A stretch of 64,000 bases of DNA from Rhodoligotrophos sp. CJ14 (GCF_038811545.1 NZ_CP133319.1:1488001-1552000), one strand, 5' to 3'. Positions 54,413 to 63,271 are shown, counted from the stretch's first letter. Notes: generated by a model from the sequence alone, not told the origin. A program made the numbers and translations.

Positions 54413-54811
54413 CTAGCCCTTGCCAAGATACGCATGTGCCATGATCAGCATGCCGACATCCTTGATCCCGATCTCGCTGACGATAACCGTGCCGCGGTTC
54501 GGATATGGCGTCGGAAAAGCCTCTGCCCAGATCTCCGTGATCGGATCAATGAAGCTCCGGCTTGTGACATACAGCATCACTTGAGTGACATCCGCCATCG
54601 AGCCGCCAGCGGCCGCGAGCGTTGCCGCGAGATTGGAAAGCGTCAGACGGGCCTGAAGCTTGATATCACCGGTTTCTGCGGTGCCATCGTCCTTGATGGG
54701 TGCCGCCGCTGTGTAGAGCACACCACCCGCGCTGATGGCCCATTCGAAGGGCCTCCCGTGAGTGGAAAGCGAGGTTGGGACTGCTTTTTTCTGTAGGCTT
54801 GAACTCGTCAA
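54413..54811 (-). CDS. RidA (YjgF/YER057c) family protein
   Basis: The protein has 132 residues. AISAGGVLYTAAAPI, SNLAATLAAAGGSMADVTQV and the conserved Arg in YPNRGTVIV identify the RidA fold, which in RidA proper hydrolyses reactive enamine/imine intermediates. The C-terminal Glu-rich strand of RidA (VEIEAIA) reads MLIMAHA, so this is a divergent subfamily that may not be an imine deaminase. The only plausible start is TTG at 54811. It leads the permease/binding-protein operon. Confidence 0.8.
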   Translation of the reverse strand: MTSSSLQKKAVPTSLSTHGRPFEWAISAGGVLYTAAAPIKDDGTAETGDIKLQARLTLSNLAATLAAAGGSMADVTQVMLYVTSRSFIDPITEIWAEAFPTPYPNRGTVIVSEIGIKDVGMLIMAHAYLGKG

Positions 54812-54992
54812 TTTTCCGACACCTGTTAAGCCTTTTAATCAGGATTACACACTTTTGCTCATCCGCCAATCGGGGAAATCTTGGCTTCAACCTGATAGAT
54901 GTGACAGATATGCTGCCCTGTGCAGGCGCCAATGCAATGCGCGCACGCAACGGCTACGATCGCACACTGCGCGAATGCGGAAGGGGATTGGC

Positions 54993-56132
54993 ATGTCGGA
55001 ATTTCCTACACTGCAGGACATTGTCTGGGCCGCACGCGAAATGCTGCCCCGGCCCGTATGGGATTTCGTGACCTTTGGCACCGAGACGGAAACGACGCTG
55101 CGTCGGAATCGTCAGTCACTGGACAGCCTCGCCTTCGTGCCCCGTGTCATGCGCGATGTCAGCGATGTTGATCCGAGCACTGAATTCCTGGGCATGAAGC
55201 TCCGTATACCGGTCATGCTTGCCCCGGTCGGCTCGATCGCACTTCTGGATCCCGCCGGCGCCGTTGCCGCCGCAAGAACAGCCCAGGCATTCGGCATCTT
55301 GCAAATCGTAAGCGGCTTTGCAGCGCCCGATTACGCGGTCGTGGCCCGAGAATGCCCTGGTCCGCTCATCTATGCTCTTCATCCCCGCGCCGAACAGCCA
55401 TTCCTGGATGACCTCGTCGCTGGCGTCGTCGCCGCAGGCTATAGGGCGATCGCATTTGTCAGTGAGGCTGCTTATTACAGCCGGCGTGAGCGAGATCTTA
55501 TGAGCGCCGTGCAGACGGCAGCCAAGCGCACGCGCAGTTATGCGAGCTACCTAGCCCAGCAGCGCGATGAACTGTTGCAGGGCAAAACTCCGAGCAAGGA
55601 AGGTCTGTTGGGGACGATCAACAGCTGGGAGATGCTCGAGCGCGTCAAGGAAAGATCCAAGCTGCCCATCATTCTGAAGGGCGTGATGTCCGCCGCAGAT
55701 GCTCGCCTTGCAGTTCAGCATGGGGTCGATGTGATCTATGTCTCGAACCATGGCGGCCGTGCGCTCGATCATGGCCGCGGAACGGCCCAGGTACTGGCCG
55801 AGATCGTTGCCGAGGTGAATGGCAGGGCGCAAATCATCATCGACGGCGGTTTCGTGCGCGGCACCGACGTGCTCAAGGCAATCGCGCTGGGAGCACAAGC
55901 GGTCTGTATGGGACGGATGCAATCATGGGCTTTGGCTGCAGGAGGAATGGCGGGTCTGATGAGGATGCTCGAGATCCTGGAGGAGGAGATCATCATTGCG
56001 ATGGGGCTCCTCGGGGTGAATCGCCTCTCGGAACTCACCCCTGACTTCGTCCAAAAGGCCGAGCCCGTGGCCGCCCCTCATCCCTTGAGTGCATTCCCCG
56101 TCGTGATGGAGCGCATTGCCGCCGAAAAGTGA
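54993..56132 (+). CDS. FMN-dependent 2-hydroxyacid dehydrogenase/oxidase
   Basis: The protein has 379 residues. This TIM-barrel flavoprotein is of the lactate dehydrogenase/glycolate oxidase family, with MLAPVGSIALLDPAGAVAAA, LPIILKGVMSAADARLA (FMN-contact Lys), the active-site SNHGGRALDH with catalytic His and Arg, and IIIDGGFVRGTDVLKAIALG. It oxidises L-2-hydroxyacids to 2-oxoacids. AAGGGG lies upstream of the ATG at 54993; the longer frame from 54762 overlaps the RidA-like gene. It is divergent from the ABC operon and probably in the same pathway. Confidence 0.88.
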   Translation: MSEFPTLQDIVWAAREMLPRPVWDFVTFGTETETTLRRNRQSLDSLAFVPRVMRDVSDVDPSTEFLGMKLRIPVMLAPVGSIALLDPAGAVAAARTAQAFGILQIVSGFAAPDYAVVARECPGPLIYALHPRAEQPFLDDLVAGVVAAGYRAIAFVSEAAYYSRRERDLMSAVQTAAKRTRSYASYLAQQRDELLQGKTPSKEGLLGTINSWEMLERVKERSKLPIILKGVMSAADARLAVQHGVDVIYVSNHGGRALDHGRGTAQVLAEIVAEVNGRAQIIIDGGFVRGTDVLKAIALGAQAVCMGRMQSWALAAGGMAGLMRMLEILEEEIIIAMGLLGVNRLSELTPDFVQKAEPVAAPHPLSAFPVVMERIAAEK

Positions 56133-56149
56133 CAATACTGACGAGCCGG

Positions 56150-56443
56150 CTATTCGATAACGGCCACGATCTCATACCCGCCTGGCGTGGGTGGCTGCTC
56201 GAAATATTTTTCGGTCATCGCATTCCGCCCTGCAGTCTGCCCTGGACTGGCGGCATTGGCCTTTTGTTTTTCTTCGCTCTCCCAGATGGTGATGGAGAGA
56301 TACTTACCCGTGGCGCGATCCACCAGCATATAGGCCCGCTCCAAGCCGGTCTCCTTGAAGGGCGCGATGTGGGTTTTCCACTCGGCAGCCGCTTCGTCGA
56401 TCAACTCCTTCTTCAAGTCCGTGCTCATGACCCGTGCATACAT
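56150..56443 (-). CDS. Antibiotic-biosynthesis-monooxygenase-like (ABM) small protein
   Basis: The protein has 97 residues. The dimeric ferredoxin-like fold is suggested by MYARVMSTDLKKELIDEAAA, GLERAYMLVDRATGKYLSIT IWES (split) and the C-terminal YEIVAVIE strand. GGAGG lies 5 bases before the ATG. Family members include small monooxygenases and heme-degrading proteins; the function here is unknown. It converges on the hydroxyacid dehydrogenase gene with 17 bp between stops, and its upstream side abuts repeat copy D. Confidence 0.65.
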   Translation of the reverse strand: MYARVMSTDLKKELIDEAAAEWKTHIAPFKETGLERAYMLVDRATGKYLSITIWESEEKQKANAASPGQTAGRNAMTEKYFEQPPTPGGYEIVAVIE

Positions 56444-56468
56444 GGCTGCCTCCAGAACCTGTGCTCTC

Positions 56469-56569
56469 TAGAGCATTCGCGCGAAGTGGATACCGCTCGC
56501 GTAAAGAAATGCGATCAAGCAGGAAGTTAGAGCGGTTTCGCGATTCAAGGAAAAGCGGAAACGCTCTAA
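56469..56569. repeat. Dispersed two-hairpin intergenic repeat, copy D
   Basis: It begins TAGAGCATTCGCGCGAAGTG, continues GATACCGCTCGCGTAAAGAA and ATGCGATC, then TTAGAGCGGTTTCGCGATTC and GGAAACGCTCTAA. The second hairpin is clearest here: TTAGAGCGGTTTC pairs with GAAACGCTCTAA. It lies between the ABM-like gene and the kinase operon. Confidence 0.85.
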
Positions 56570-56664
56570 GTGATGCATTCCTGATCGCGTGTCGCAACTC
56601 TAAAATGCCGCGGCGCTGTCATACGCCTGCTCACCCAAGTCCACTGAGAGCGAGGCCACGATGC

Positions 56665-58635
56665 TCAACCAGTTCTGCGGTCGAGCAGATCGCGAATTCG
56701 GTTGGCCAGCTGATTCTGGCTAATCGGCTTCTGGAGAAAATCCACCCCCGGATCTAGCCGTCCGTGGTGGATGACGGCGTTGCGAGAATAGCCAGTCATA
56801 TAGAGAACCCGCAGCCCTGGACGAACCCCCTCGGCGCGGTTGGCAAGTTCACGACCGTTCATTCCAGGCATGACCACATCGCTCAGCAGAAGGTCAATGC
56901 GCTGCGCTTTATCTTCTAGAATACCAATGGCCGCCTCGCCGTCGGGCACAGCAATGACTTGGTAACCAAGACCGATAAGCGCCTCGGCGAGATAATGGCG
57001 CAGGTCCCTATCATCCTCCACGACCATGATGACCTCGCCAGGTTCGCCATGGCTGAGCAGCTCCGAACCTTCCTCTTCCTGAACTTTGACGCTGTCACTG
57101 TATCGCGGGAGAAAGATCTTTACGGTCGTGCCCTGATCCTCCTCGCTATAGATCTTCACGTGGCCACCGGACTGCTTCACAAAGCCATAGACTTGGCTCA
57201 GCCCAAGTCCCGTGCCATGGCCAATCTCTTTGGTGGTGAAGAATGGCTCGAAGGCGTGGTTCAACACATCCGGAGGCATGCCGCAGCCCGTATCACTGAG
57301 GCTGATCAACACATACTTGCCCGGCGGCAAATCAGGATTCGCCTGGCAATAGGTCTCGTCTGCGTAGATGTTGGTGGCCTCGATCGTTATTTTCCCGCCG
57401 CCCGGCATCGCATCGCGCGCATTGATAGCGAGATTGAGCAGCGCGGCGTCGAGCTGGTTTGGATCAGCCTCGATCTGCCACAAGCCCGCCGCCCCCACCA
57501 CCTGCACCTCGATCAGCTCGCCGAGGGAGCGCTGCAGGAACTCGGCTGTGCTGTTTAGAAACGTATTGAGCTCCAGAACCTTCGGGTCGAGCGGCTGCCG
57601 CCGCGAAAAAGCAAGCAAGCGGCTGGTCAAGGCCGCAGCGCGCTGCGCCCCACGAGAGGCATTGGCAATCGAACGTTCGAGATTTGGAAAGGATTCGCGT
57701 ACCTGTCGCGCGTGACGCTGCGCATTCTCGAGATTGCCGAGGACGATCATCAGCAGGTTGTTGAAGTCATGTGCGATGCCGCCGCTCAATTGGCCTACCG
57801 CCTCCATTTTCTGCGATGCCGCCAATTGCTCCTGGGCCTCCTTCAGCGCGCGTTGCGCTTCCATTCGCTCGGTCATGTCCCGAGTCACTTTGGCAAAGCC
57901 GATCAGACCGCCCTGATCATTGGTGATGCGGTCTATGACCGCCAGCGCCCAGAACCTGCTGCCGTCCTTGCGGACACGCCATCCTTCCGCCTCATAGCGA
58001 CCCGAGCGGGCGGCAATATCGAGAGCACGGGCCGGAGCACCGCTCGCACGATCCTCCTCGGTGTAGAACCGACTGAAATGCTCTCCGATGATTTCATCGG
58101 CGCAATAGCCTTTTATATGCTCGGCACCCCTGTTCCAGGTCACGATGGTGCCGTTCGGGTCGAGCTGAAAGATGGCGTAATCCACCACCGCCTCCACCAG
58201 CCGCCTGTACTTTGCCTCGTTCTCGATGAGCCTCTGGTGTGCCAGCTCCCGCTCGGTCATATCGCGGGTGATCTTGGCAAAGCCGATCAGCGTGCCCGCG
58301 TCGTCATAGACCGCATCCAGGACCGCCAATGCCCAAAATTGGCTGCCATCTTTGCGGCACCGCCAACCCTCCGTCTCGAACCTCCCCTCTTCTGCTGCGG
58401 TCTGCAGCGCAAGCTCCGGCATCCCTTGCTCACGGTCATTCTGGGTAAAGAAGGTCGCGTAAGGCCTTCCTATAATCTCCTCAGGTGCATAGCCTTTGAG
58501 CCGCTCCGCCCCGGAGTTCCACGAGACCACTATCCCGTCAACGCTGATCAGATAGAGCGCATAGTCGACGACCGCATCGACCAGGAGCTGCAAGCGTCGG
58601 CTATCGTCGAGGTCTTCGATCCGCATGAAAGGCAT
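56665..58635 (-). CDS. Hybrid sensor histidine kinase with two PAS domains and C-terminal receiver
   Basis: This 656-residue protein is soluble, with no membrane segment. PAS1 covers about 15-128 and PAS2 about 145-256; the two are near-duplicates (WRCRKDGSQFWALAVLD vs WRVRKDGSRFWALAVID, each ending GFAKxTRDMTER). DHp has His289 (GGIAHDFNNLL). The ATPase domain has an N-box (NLAINARDAM), DTGCGMP and GTGLGL. The receiver domain (about 535-652) has Asp586 (LLLSDVVMPG) and the Lys of LQKP. The ATG at 58635 has GAGGA upstream. It is the third gene of the kaiC-kinase cluster. PAS domains may sense redox, light or small ligands; no cofactor residue was identified. Confidence 0.92.
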   Translation of the reverse strand: MPFMRIEDLDDSRRLQLLVDAVVDYALYLISVDGIVVSWNSGAERLKGYAPEEIIGRPYATFFTQNDREQGMPELALQTAAEEGRFETEGWRCRKDGSQFWALAVLDAVYDDAGTLIGFAKITRDMTERELAHQRLIENEAKYRRLVEAVVDYAIFQLDPNGTIVTWNRGAEHIKGYCADEIIGEHFSRFYTEEDRASGAPARALDIAARSGRYEAEGWRVRKDGSRFWALAVIDRITNDQGGLIGFAKVTRDMTERMEAQRALKEAQEQLAASQKMEAVGQLSGGIAHDFNNLLMIVLGNLENAQRHARQVRESFPNLERSIANASRGAQRAAALTSRLLAFSRRQPLDPKVLELNTFLNSTAEFLQRSLGELIEVQVVGAAGLWQIEADPNQLDAALLNLAINARDAMPGGGKITIEATNIYADETYCQANPDLPPGKYVLISLSDTGCGMPPDVLNHAFEPFFTTKEIGHGTGLGLSQVYGFVKQSGGHVKIYSEEDQGTTVKIFLPRYSDSVKVQEEEGSELLSHGEPGEVIMVVEDDRDLRHYLAEALIGLGYQVIAVPDGEAAIGILEDKAQRIDLLLSDVVMPGMNGRELANRAEGVRPGLRVLYMTGYSRNAVIHHGRLDPGVDFLQKPISQNQLANRIRDLLDRRTG

Positions 58636-58928
58636 TATTTCCTCATGTCGGAGTAACGGACCGGAACCGGCCCCAAGAAGGAAATTGAATGACGCGGCCG
58701 CCCGGTCGCATCCCTGTGCTTGCAAGTGGACCCCGGCACAGAACATCACGCCGACCATCCAAGAGCGATGGATGGGCAACGGAATAATCAAGACCGGAGT
58801 TCCACGGCTCTATTCAAACGATCTCACGAGCTCCGGCTTCTTTACCTGCGCGGGACATCTTTACCGAGGGTACGAAGACGATTGACGGCGCTCCAATTCT
58901 CCTTCGTTGAGGCTACACTTTGGCTCTA

Positions 58929-60668
58929 TCAATGTCCCGGTTCTCCGCCCCGGGGCAAGACGGAGAGTACCGCCTCCTGTAGCAACTCGAGGGTGAAGGG
59001 CTTTCGAAGAAGGGGCGCCCCATTCACTTGCTGTTGCGCTCTGACAGCATCGCTATAGCCGGTGACGAGGATGATGGGCAGTTTGGGGTAGCGCCGGTTA
59101 ACTTGCTCCGCAAGCTCCAGGCCATTCATGCCGCCGGGCATGATGATGTCGCTGAGCACCAGGTCGAACTCTCGCTCTGAAGCTAAATGCCTCAGGGCTT
59201 CGTGCCCATTTTCGGCTCGGATGACGGAGAAGCCGAGCACGGTGAACATTTCGCTCTGAACCGCCGCGACGTCATCATTGTCCTCGACGATAAGCACGCT
59301 GCGCCCCCCTCCATCGAGCTCTTCTCCGTCCGGCGCGTGTCGCTCTTCGTCTTTTTCGAGGTGGCCTTCCGCACGCGGGAGGTAGAGCGTTATTCGGGTG
59401 CCCTTTCCCGGCGTACTCTTCGCTTCCACATGACCGCCGGACTGCTTGGCGAAGCCATAGACTTGACTTAAGCCCAACCCCGTACCCCGGCCCACTTCCT
59501 TTGTGGTGAAGAACGGGTCGAAAATGCGATGAAGGACGTCGGCCGGAATGCCGGTTCCGCTATCTTCGATCTCGAGCCGCACGAACGCGCCGTGCAACAG
59601 GCTTTCTCCCAATTCGTCCAGTTCGACATTCGTCCCACGGATCACCAGCGTTCCGCCGTTGGGCATGGCGTCCCGGGCATTGAAGATCATATTGAGAATG
59701 GCAAGTTCGAGCTGGGTGGAATCCACCATCACTGGCCAGAGATCCGCAGGAATCCGGTATTGAACGACGATATCGCCGCGGAGCGCGCCGCTGACCAGAG
59801 CCTCCATACTCTCCAAGAGGTTCCCGAGCTGAACCGGCTCCGCCTTGAGCTCGATATGGCGTGAGAAGGCGAGGAGCTGAGCCGTCAACGCGCGTCCTCG
59901 CATCGCAGCCTGCTTCATGCCCCTCAAGATTCGCTCGCGGCGGGAAGCGTCAGACGAGCGCTGCAGCATCTCGAGCCCGCTCAGGACCACCATCAGCAGA
60001 TTGTTGAAATCATGCGCGATGCCGCCTGTGAGCTGGCCAATGGCCTCCATTTTCTGGGCCAGGAGCAGGGCCGCCTCAGCCCGCCGCCTTTGTTCGATTT
60101 CCGCGACAAGTCTCGCATTCGCTTGCTCAAGCTCGGCCGTTCGCAGCCTCACGCGATCTTCCAGTGTCTCAGTGAGCTGGCGCAGCTGTACCTCTTGAGC
60201 GCGAAGTTGCGCTTCTCGTTCCTCTCGTTCCCGCAAATGGTCTCGGACTTGGAATTGCCGACCACGGGCCGCCAGCGCGGAGAGCACCGTGCTCACGAGC
60301 GTCGCTGACCTCAGGGGACGTTCAAGGCAAATGATGTTCCCGACTTCTGAAATAGGCGCGTTGTTGTATTTGGCTGATGATCGGCCTGAAGTAAGAAGGA
60401 CAATGGGAGGCTCTGACCACGCGGGCTGCTTCGACAGAAGCTCCCTCAGCTTTTCCTCGGCCGAAGGTCGAGCCAACACCTCTTCCGCCAAAATCGCGGT
60501 CCCGAAGCCCCGGCCCATTTCCGTCAGCAGCGCGTCCATATCTTCACATACGGACACGCGGGTTCCTGCGCGCTCCAGCACTGTCGCCAGTGTCGGCGCA
60601 TCGCGGCGCGATGGTGCGAGCACGAGAGCACGCTGCTCGAGCGGATCAGTCGGAAGCGTCACCGGCAT
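58929..60668 (-). CDS. Hybrid histidine kinase with degenerate N-terminal receiver
   Basis: The protein has 579 residues. Residues 12-135 look like a receiver fold (RALVLAPSRRDAPTLATVLE ... IICLERPLRSATL) but lack the phospho-acceptor Asp (AILAEEVL) and the Lys of KP (ERP). A coiled coil (about 140-205) leads to DHp His219 (GGIAHDFNNLL), the ATPase domain (N330 N-box, DSGTGIP, GTGLGL) and a functional-looking receiver (about 456-575, Asp507, Lys556). There is no membrane segment. Its start overlaps the kaiC-like gene by 23 bp, so they are translated from one message and may act together. Confidence 0.92.
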   Translation of the reverse strand: MPVTLPTDPLEQRALVLAPSRRDAPTLATVLERAGTRVSVCEDMDALLTEMGRGFGTAILAEEVLARPSAEEKLRELLSKQPAWSEPPIVLLTSGRSSAKYNNAPISEVGNIICLERPLRSATLVSTVLSALAARGRQFQVRDHLREREEREAQLRAQEVQLRQLTETLEDRVRLRTAELEQANARLVAEIEQRRRAEAALLLAQKMEAIGQLTGGIAHDFNNLLMVVLSGLEMLQRSSDASRRERILRGMKQAAMRGRALTAQLLAFSRHIELKAEPVQLGNLLESMEALVSGALRGDIVVQYRIPADLWPVMVDSTQLELAILNMIFNARDAMPNGGTLVIRGTNVELDELGESLLHGAFVRLEIEDSGTGIPADVLHRIFDPFFTTKEVGRGTGLGLSQVYGFAKQSGGHVEAKSTPGKGTRITLYLPRAEGHLEKDEERHAPDGEELDGGGRSVLIVEDNDDVAAVQSEMFTVLGFSVIRAENGHEALRHLASEREFDLVLSDIIMPGGMNGLELAEQVNRRYPKLPIILVTGYSDAVRAQQQVNGAPLLRKPFTLELLQEAVLSVLPRGGEPGH

Positions 60669-62151
60669 GCGTCTCTGGAGGAATTATTGCCGATGGACCG
60701 ACATAGATCGGCGCCCCGCGAAGTACGCCACGGAACTCCCGGATCGGCGGGCCGACCTTGAGCCCTTCGTTGGTGACGAGCTCATACGAACGGATAGTGG
60801 ATTCGTGTTGTCCGCTGCGGTTTTTCAGAACTGAGACGGCTTTTCTGACCGCGCCGTCTGCCTCGAAGTAACGCAGCAATATAATGGTATCAGCCAAGAA
60901 ACTCAGATCGATTGGAGCGTGAGCATCCCCAAGGAGGCCATGTTGCGCCATGATGAGAATTGTCACGACACCTCGATTGCCAAGATAGGCAAGCAGCTCA
61001 TGCATGTGCAGCAAGAGGGCTTGCTCTTCCGGCATCGATCCCATGTAGCTATTGAGGCTGTCTATGACGATGATCCGAGCGCCTGAATCGACCTGCCTCC
61101 TCACAGCTTCAACGAACTCACCGGGCGAGACGCTCGTCGGGCTGATCTGGCGCCAGCTTAGGCTGCCGCCTCGCCGAGCAGCGTCAATGTCCATGCCGAG
61201 CGCCGCTGATCGCCTAGCCGCAGTACGGTAGCTCTCGTCAAAGGCAAAGATTGCCGCTCGCTCCCCGCGCCTTGTACCTGCGATCGCGTATTGAATGGCC
61301 AAGGTCGATTTCCCAACTCCCGATGGGCCGAGCACGAGGGCACAAGTGCCCCTCCGGAGCCCCGCGCCCAGCAGTTCGTCCATCTCACTGATCTCGCTGG
61401 AAACCGGAACGGTATCGAAGCTGCTTTCGTGCTCCGCCGCGACCAAGCTCGGAAAAACGGTAACGCCGCCCGTTCGGATGACGTAATCATGATAGCCGCT
61501 GCGGAAATTGACCCCGCGCAGCTTGAGAACGGCGAGGCGGCGGCGGACGACCCCATACTCCATTCGTCGCTGCTCGAGGCTGACCACGCCATGAACAATG
61601 CTGTGCAGTTGAAGGCCTTGAGCGGTGTCCGTCAGGTCATCTAGCGCGAGGACCGTGATCTGCGATCGCGCGAAGAATGCCTTCAACGTCAATACCTGTC
61701 GACGATAGCTCAGTGCATCCTGGGCGAGCAGCCTCAGTTCCGTCAGGGCATCGATGACGACCCTGTCGGGCTTGAGCTCCAGAATTCTGCTGAGGATCAG
61801 CTCGACAGTATGGTCAAGCTCGATCTCTGAGGGATGGATCATTCCCTGCTGCCGTTCTGGATCAGCTTCCAGCGGTGTTATTTCGAGAAGTGTGACCCCC
61901 TCGAGAGACCAGCCATGGCTTTTCGCGCTGGCCCGCAACTCGCGTTCTGTCTCGGAAAGGGTAATATAGACGCAACGTTCGCCGCGTTGGGCGCCGTCGA
62001 GCAGAAACTGCATGGCAAGCGTCGTCTTGCCGGATCCAGGCGTGCCCTCGATGAGGTAAATATGTTCGCGGTGAAGCCCGCCCCCAAGAATGTCATCGAG
62101 CCCGGGCACACCAGTGTTGACAATGGATCCCAATGCCTTTGGATCTACCAT
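60646..62151 (-). CDS. kaiC: KaiC-like double-domain RecA ATPase
   Basis: The protein has 501 residues from the ATG at 62151 (MVDPKALGSI). The CI domain has GVPGLDDILGGGLHREHIYL with Walker A GTPGSGKTT (about 36-44) and a SETE acidic pair. The CII domain has Walker A GPSGVGKST (about 275-283), FDES and the C-terminal DTIILLRYFEADGAVRKAVS typical of KaiC. At the positions of the cyanobacterial CII phosphosites Ser431/Thr432 it has Ser417/Phe418, and the Thr426 position is Ala412. A frame upstream to 62415 would add 88 residues without a recognisable domain. No kaiA or kaiB is visible; two hybrid kinases follow directly. Confidence 0.9.
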   Translation of the reverse strand: MVDPKALGSIVNTGVPGLDDILGGGLHREHIYLIEGTPGSGKTTLAMQFLLDGAQRGERCVYITLSETERELRASAKSHGWSLEGVTLLEITPLEADPERQQGMIHPSEIELDHTVELILSRILELKPDRVVIDALTELRLLAQDALSYRRQVLTLKAFFARSQITVLALDDLTDTAQGLQLHSIVHGVVSLEQRRMEYGVVRRRLAVLKLRGVNFRSGYHDYVIRTGGVTVFPSLVAAEHESSFDTVPVSSEISEMDELLGAGLRRGTCALVLGPSGVGKSTLAIQYAIAGTRRGERAAIFAFDESYRTAARRSAALGMDIDAARRGGSLSWRQISPTSVSPGEFVEAVRRQVDSGARIIVIDSLNSYMGSMPEEQALLLHMHELLAYLGNRGVVTILIMAQHGLLGDAHAPIDLSFLADTIILLRYFEADGAVRKAVSVLKNRSGQHESTIRSYELVTNEGLKVGPPIREFRGVLRGAPIYVGPSAIIPPETHAGDASD

Positions 62152-62610
62152 TCTGAGCCAGTTCCGATCCCACCTAAACACTTGGCCGCCGAAGCGAATT
62201 TGGGCACCCAGGAAGGGATCTCCCTCCGTCGGCTGAACTCCCGCCGACGCTACAACTCCTTCGCAAGTCTCCAGTTCCGAAGATTTTTGCAGAGCCCTCG
62301 TTAACCCGATTGGCCATTCATCAACCGGCTCTGGGCGAAGGGGATTTGGCGGCACGAGCGCACTAGCGTCGGTTGATCGCCCCGGATTGCGACACTGATG
62401 CCGTGACAACGGCACCGATCAGACTTCAGGAGACAGCGAGGATCCAGATGCCGCTTTGTGAACCAATATCCGCAAGCAGAGTTGAATGCGAGACGGGAGT
62501 TCGGCTGAGGGGTTCCTGATTATGTCTGGGTCTTGAGACACTGCACGGCTCATCGCCCCACTGGCAATCGTCTCCGTGCCCTCGGTTGAGAATTGGAGGG
62601 ATTAACCCCG

Positions 62611-63054
62611 ATGCTGGAATGCCAATTCGCGGATGTCTTCTCGGGGGTGCGCGCACCCAGCGTGGTCGCCTCTGGAATGATGATGCTGTTCGGTTTGACC
62701 GGCGACGCGATAGCTCAACACGCTAGCGATGGGGCGTCGAAAGGGTCGCCGCCCAGGCTGCAGCCGATGACGAGCAAAATGCTGAGATCGCTGTTTCCGG
62801 GCAAATTCGAAGCCATCTGGCAGGGGTCGGTGAAGCTCGTGATCAACGCAGATGCCAGAGGCAACCTGAAGGCCCATGCCGGACAGAACTCCGACACGGG
62901 CCGTTGGGAGATCAATGGCAACAAGCTTTGTGTCACCTTCGCGGTCTGGACGGATGGCAGCCGGAAGTGCAGTGAGGTCTATCGCGCTGACGGCTGGTAT
63001 GTCGTCTCGGTAACGAGGAACGGCAGTGCCAATTTGAGGTTCCGGCGGCAGTAG
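62611..63054 (+). CDS. Small secreted protein, DUF995-like
   Basis: The protein has 147 residues. A hydrophobic segment (VVASGMMMLFGLTGDAIA) may be a signal peptide. The C-terminal half has LFPGKFEAIWQGSVKLVINA, GRWEINGNKLCVTFAVWTDG and RKCSEVYRADGWYVVSV, a pattern shared by DUF995-type proteins of alphaproteobacteria, with two conserved Cys. GGAGG lies about 11 bases before the ATG. Function is unknown. Confidence 0.6.
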   Translation: MLECQFADVFSGVRAPSVVASGMMMLFGLTGDAIAQHASDGASKGSPPRLQPMTSKMLRSLFPGKFEAIWQGSVKLVINADARGNLKAHAGQNSDTGRWEINGNKLCVTFAVWTDGSRKCSEVYRADGWYVVSVTRNGSANLRFRRQ

Positions 63055-63271
63055 CCGAGCTGGGAGACCCGGAGATCTGTGTTTGTTAGCACGACACACG
63101 CTTGGCCTTTCCAGCAATGGCCGGAAGCGCCGAAAGGTCCACGGAACGAATGCGCATATTCTAAGGTTTAGCAGAGGCGGCGGAGCGCTCACCTTGGTCC
63201 AACGTCGCTGCCCGGACACATAGGTTGGCAGCTCCGCCGTTCGATATCGCCATCGATCAGCCGAGGGAAGA

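Noticed and set aside
62152-62415. N-terminal extension of KaiC
   Set aside because: The 88 extra residues lack a recognisable domain, and KaiC homologues begin near the GVPGLDDILGGG segment. The start is not proven because the Shine-Dalgarno at 62151 is weak.
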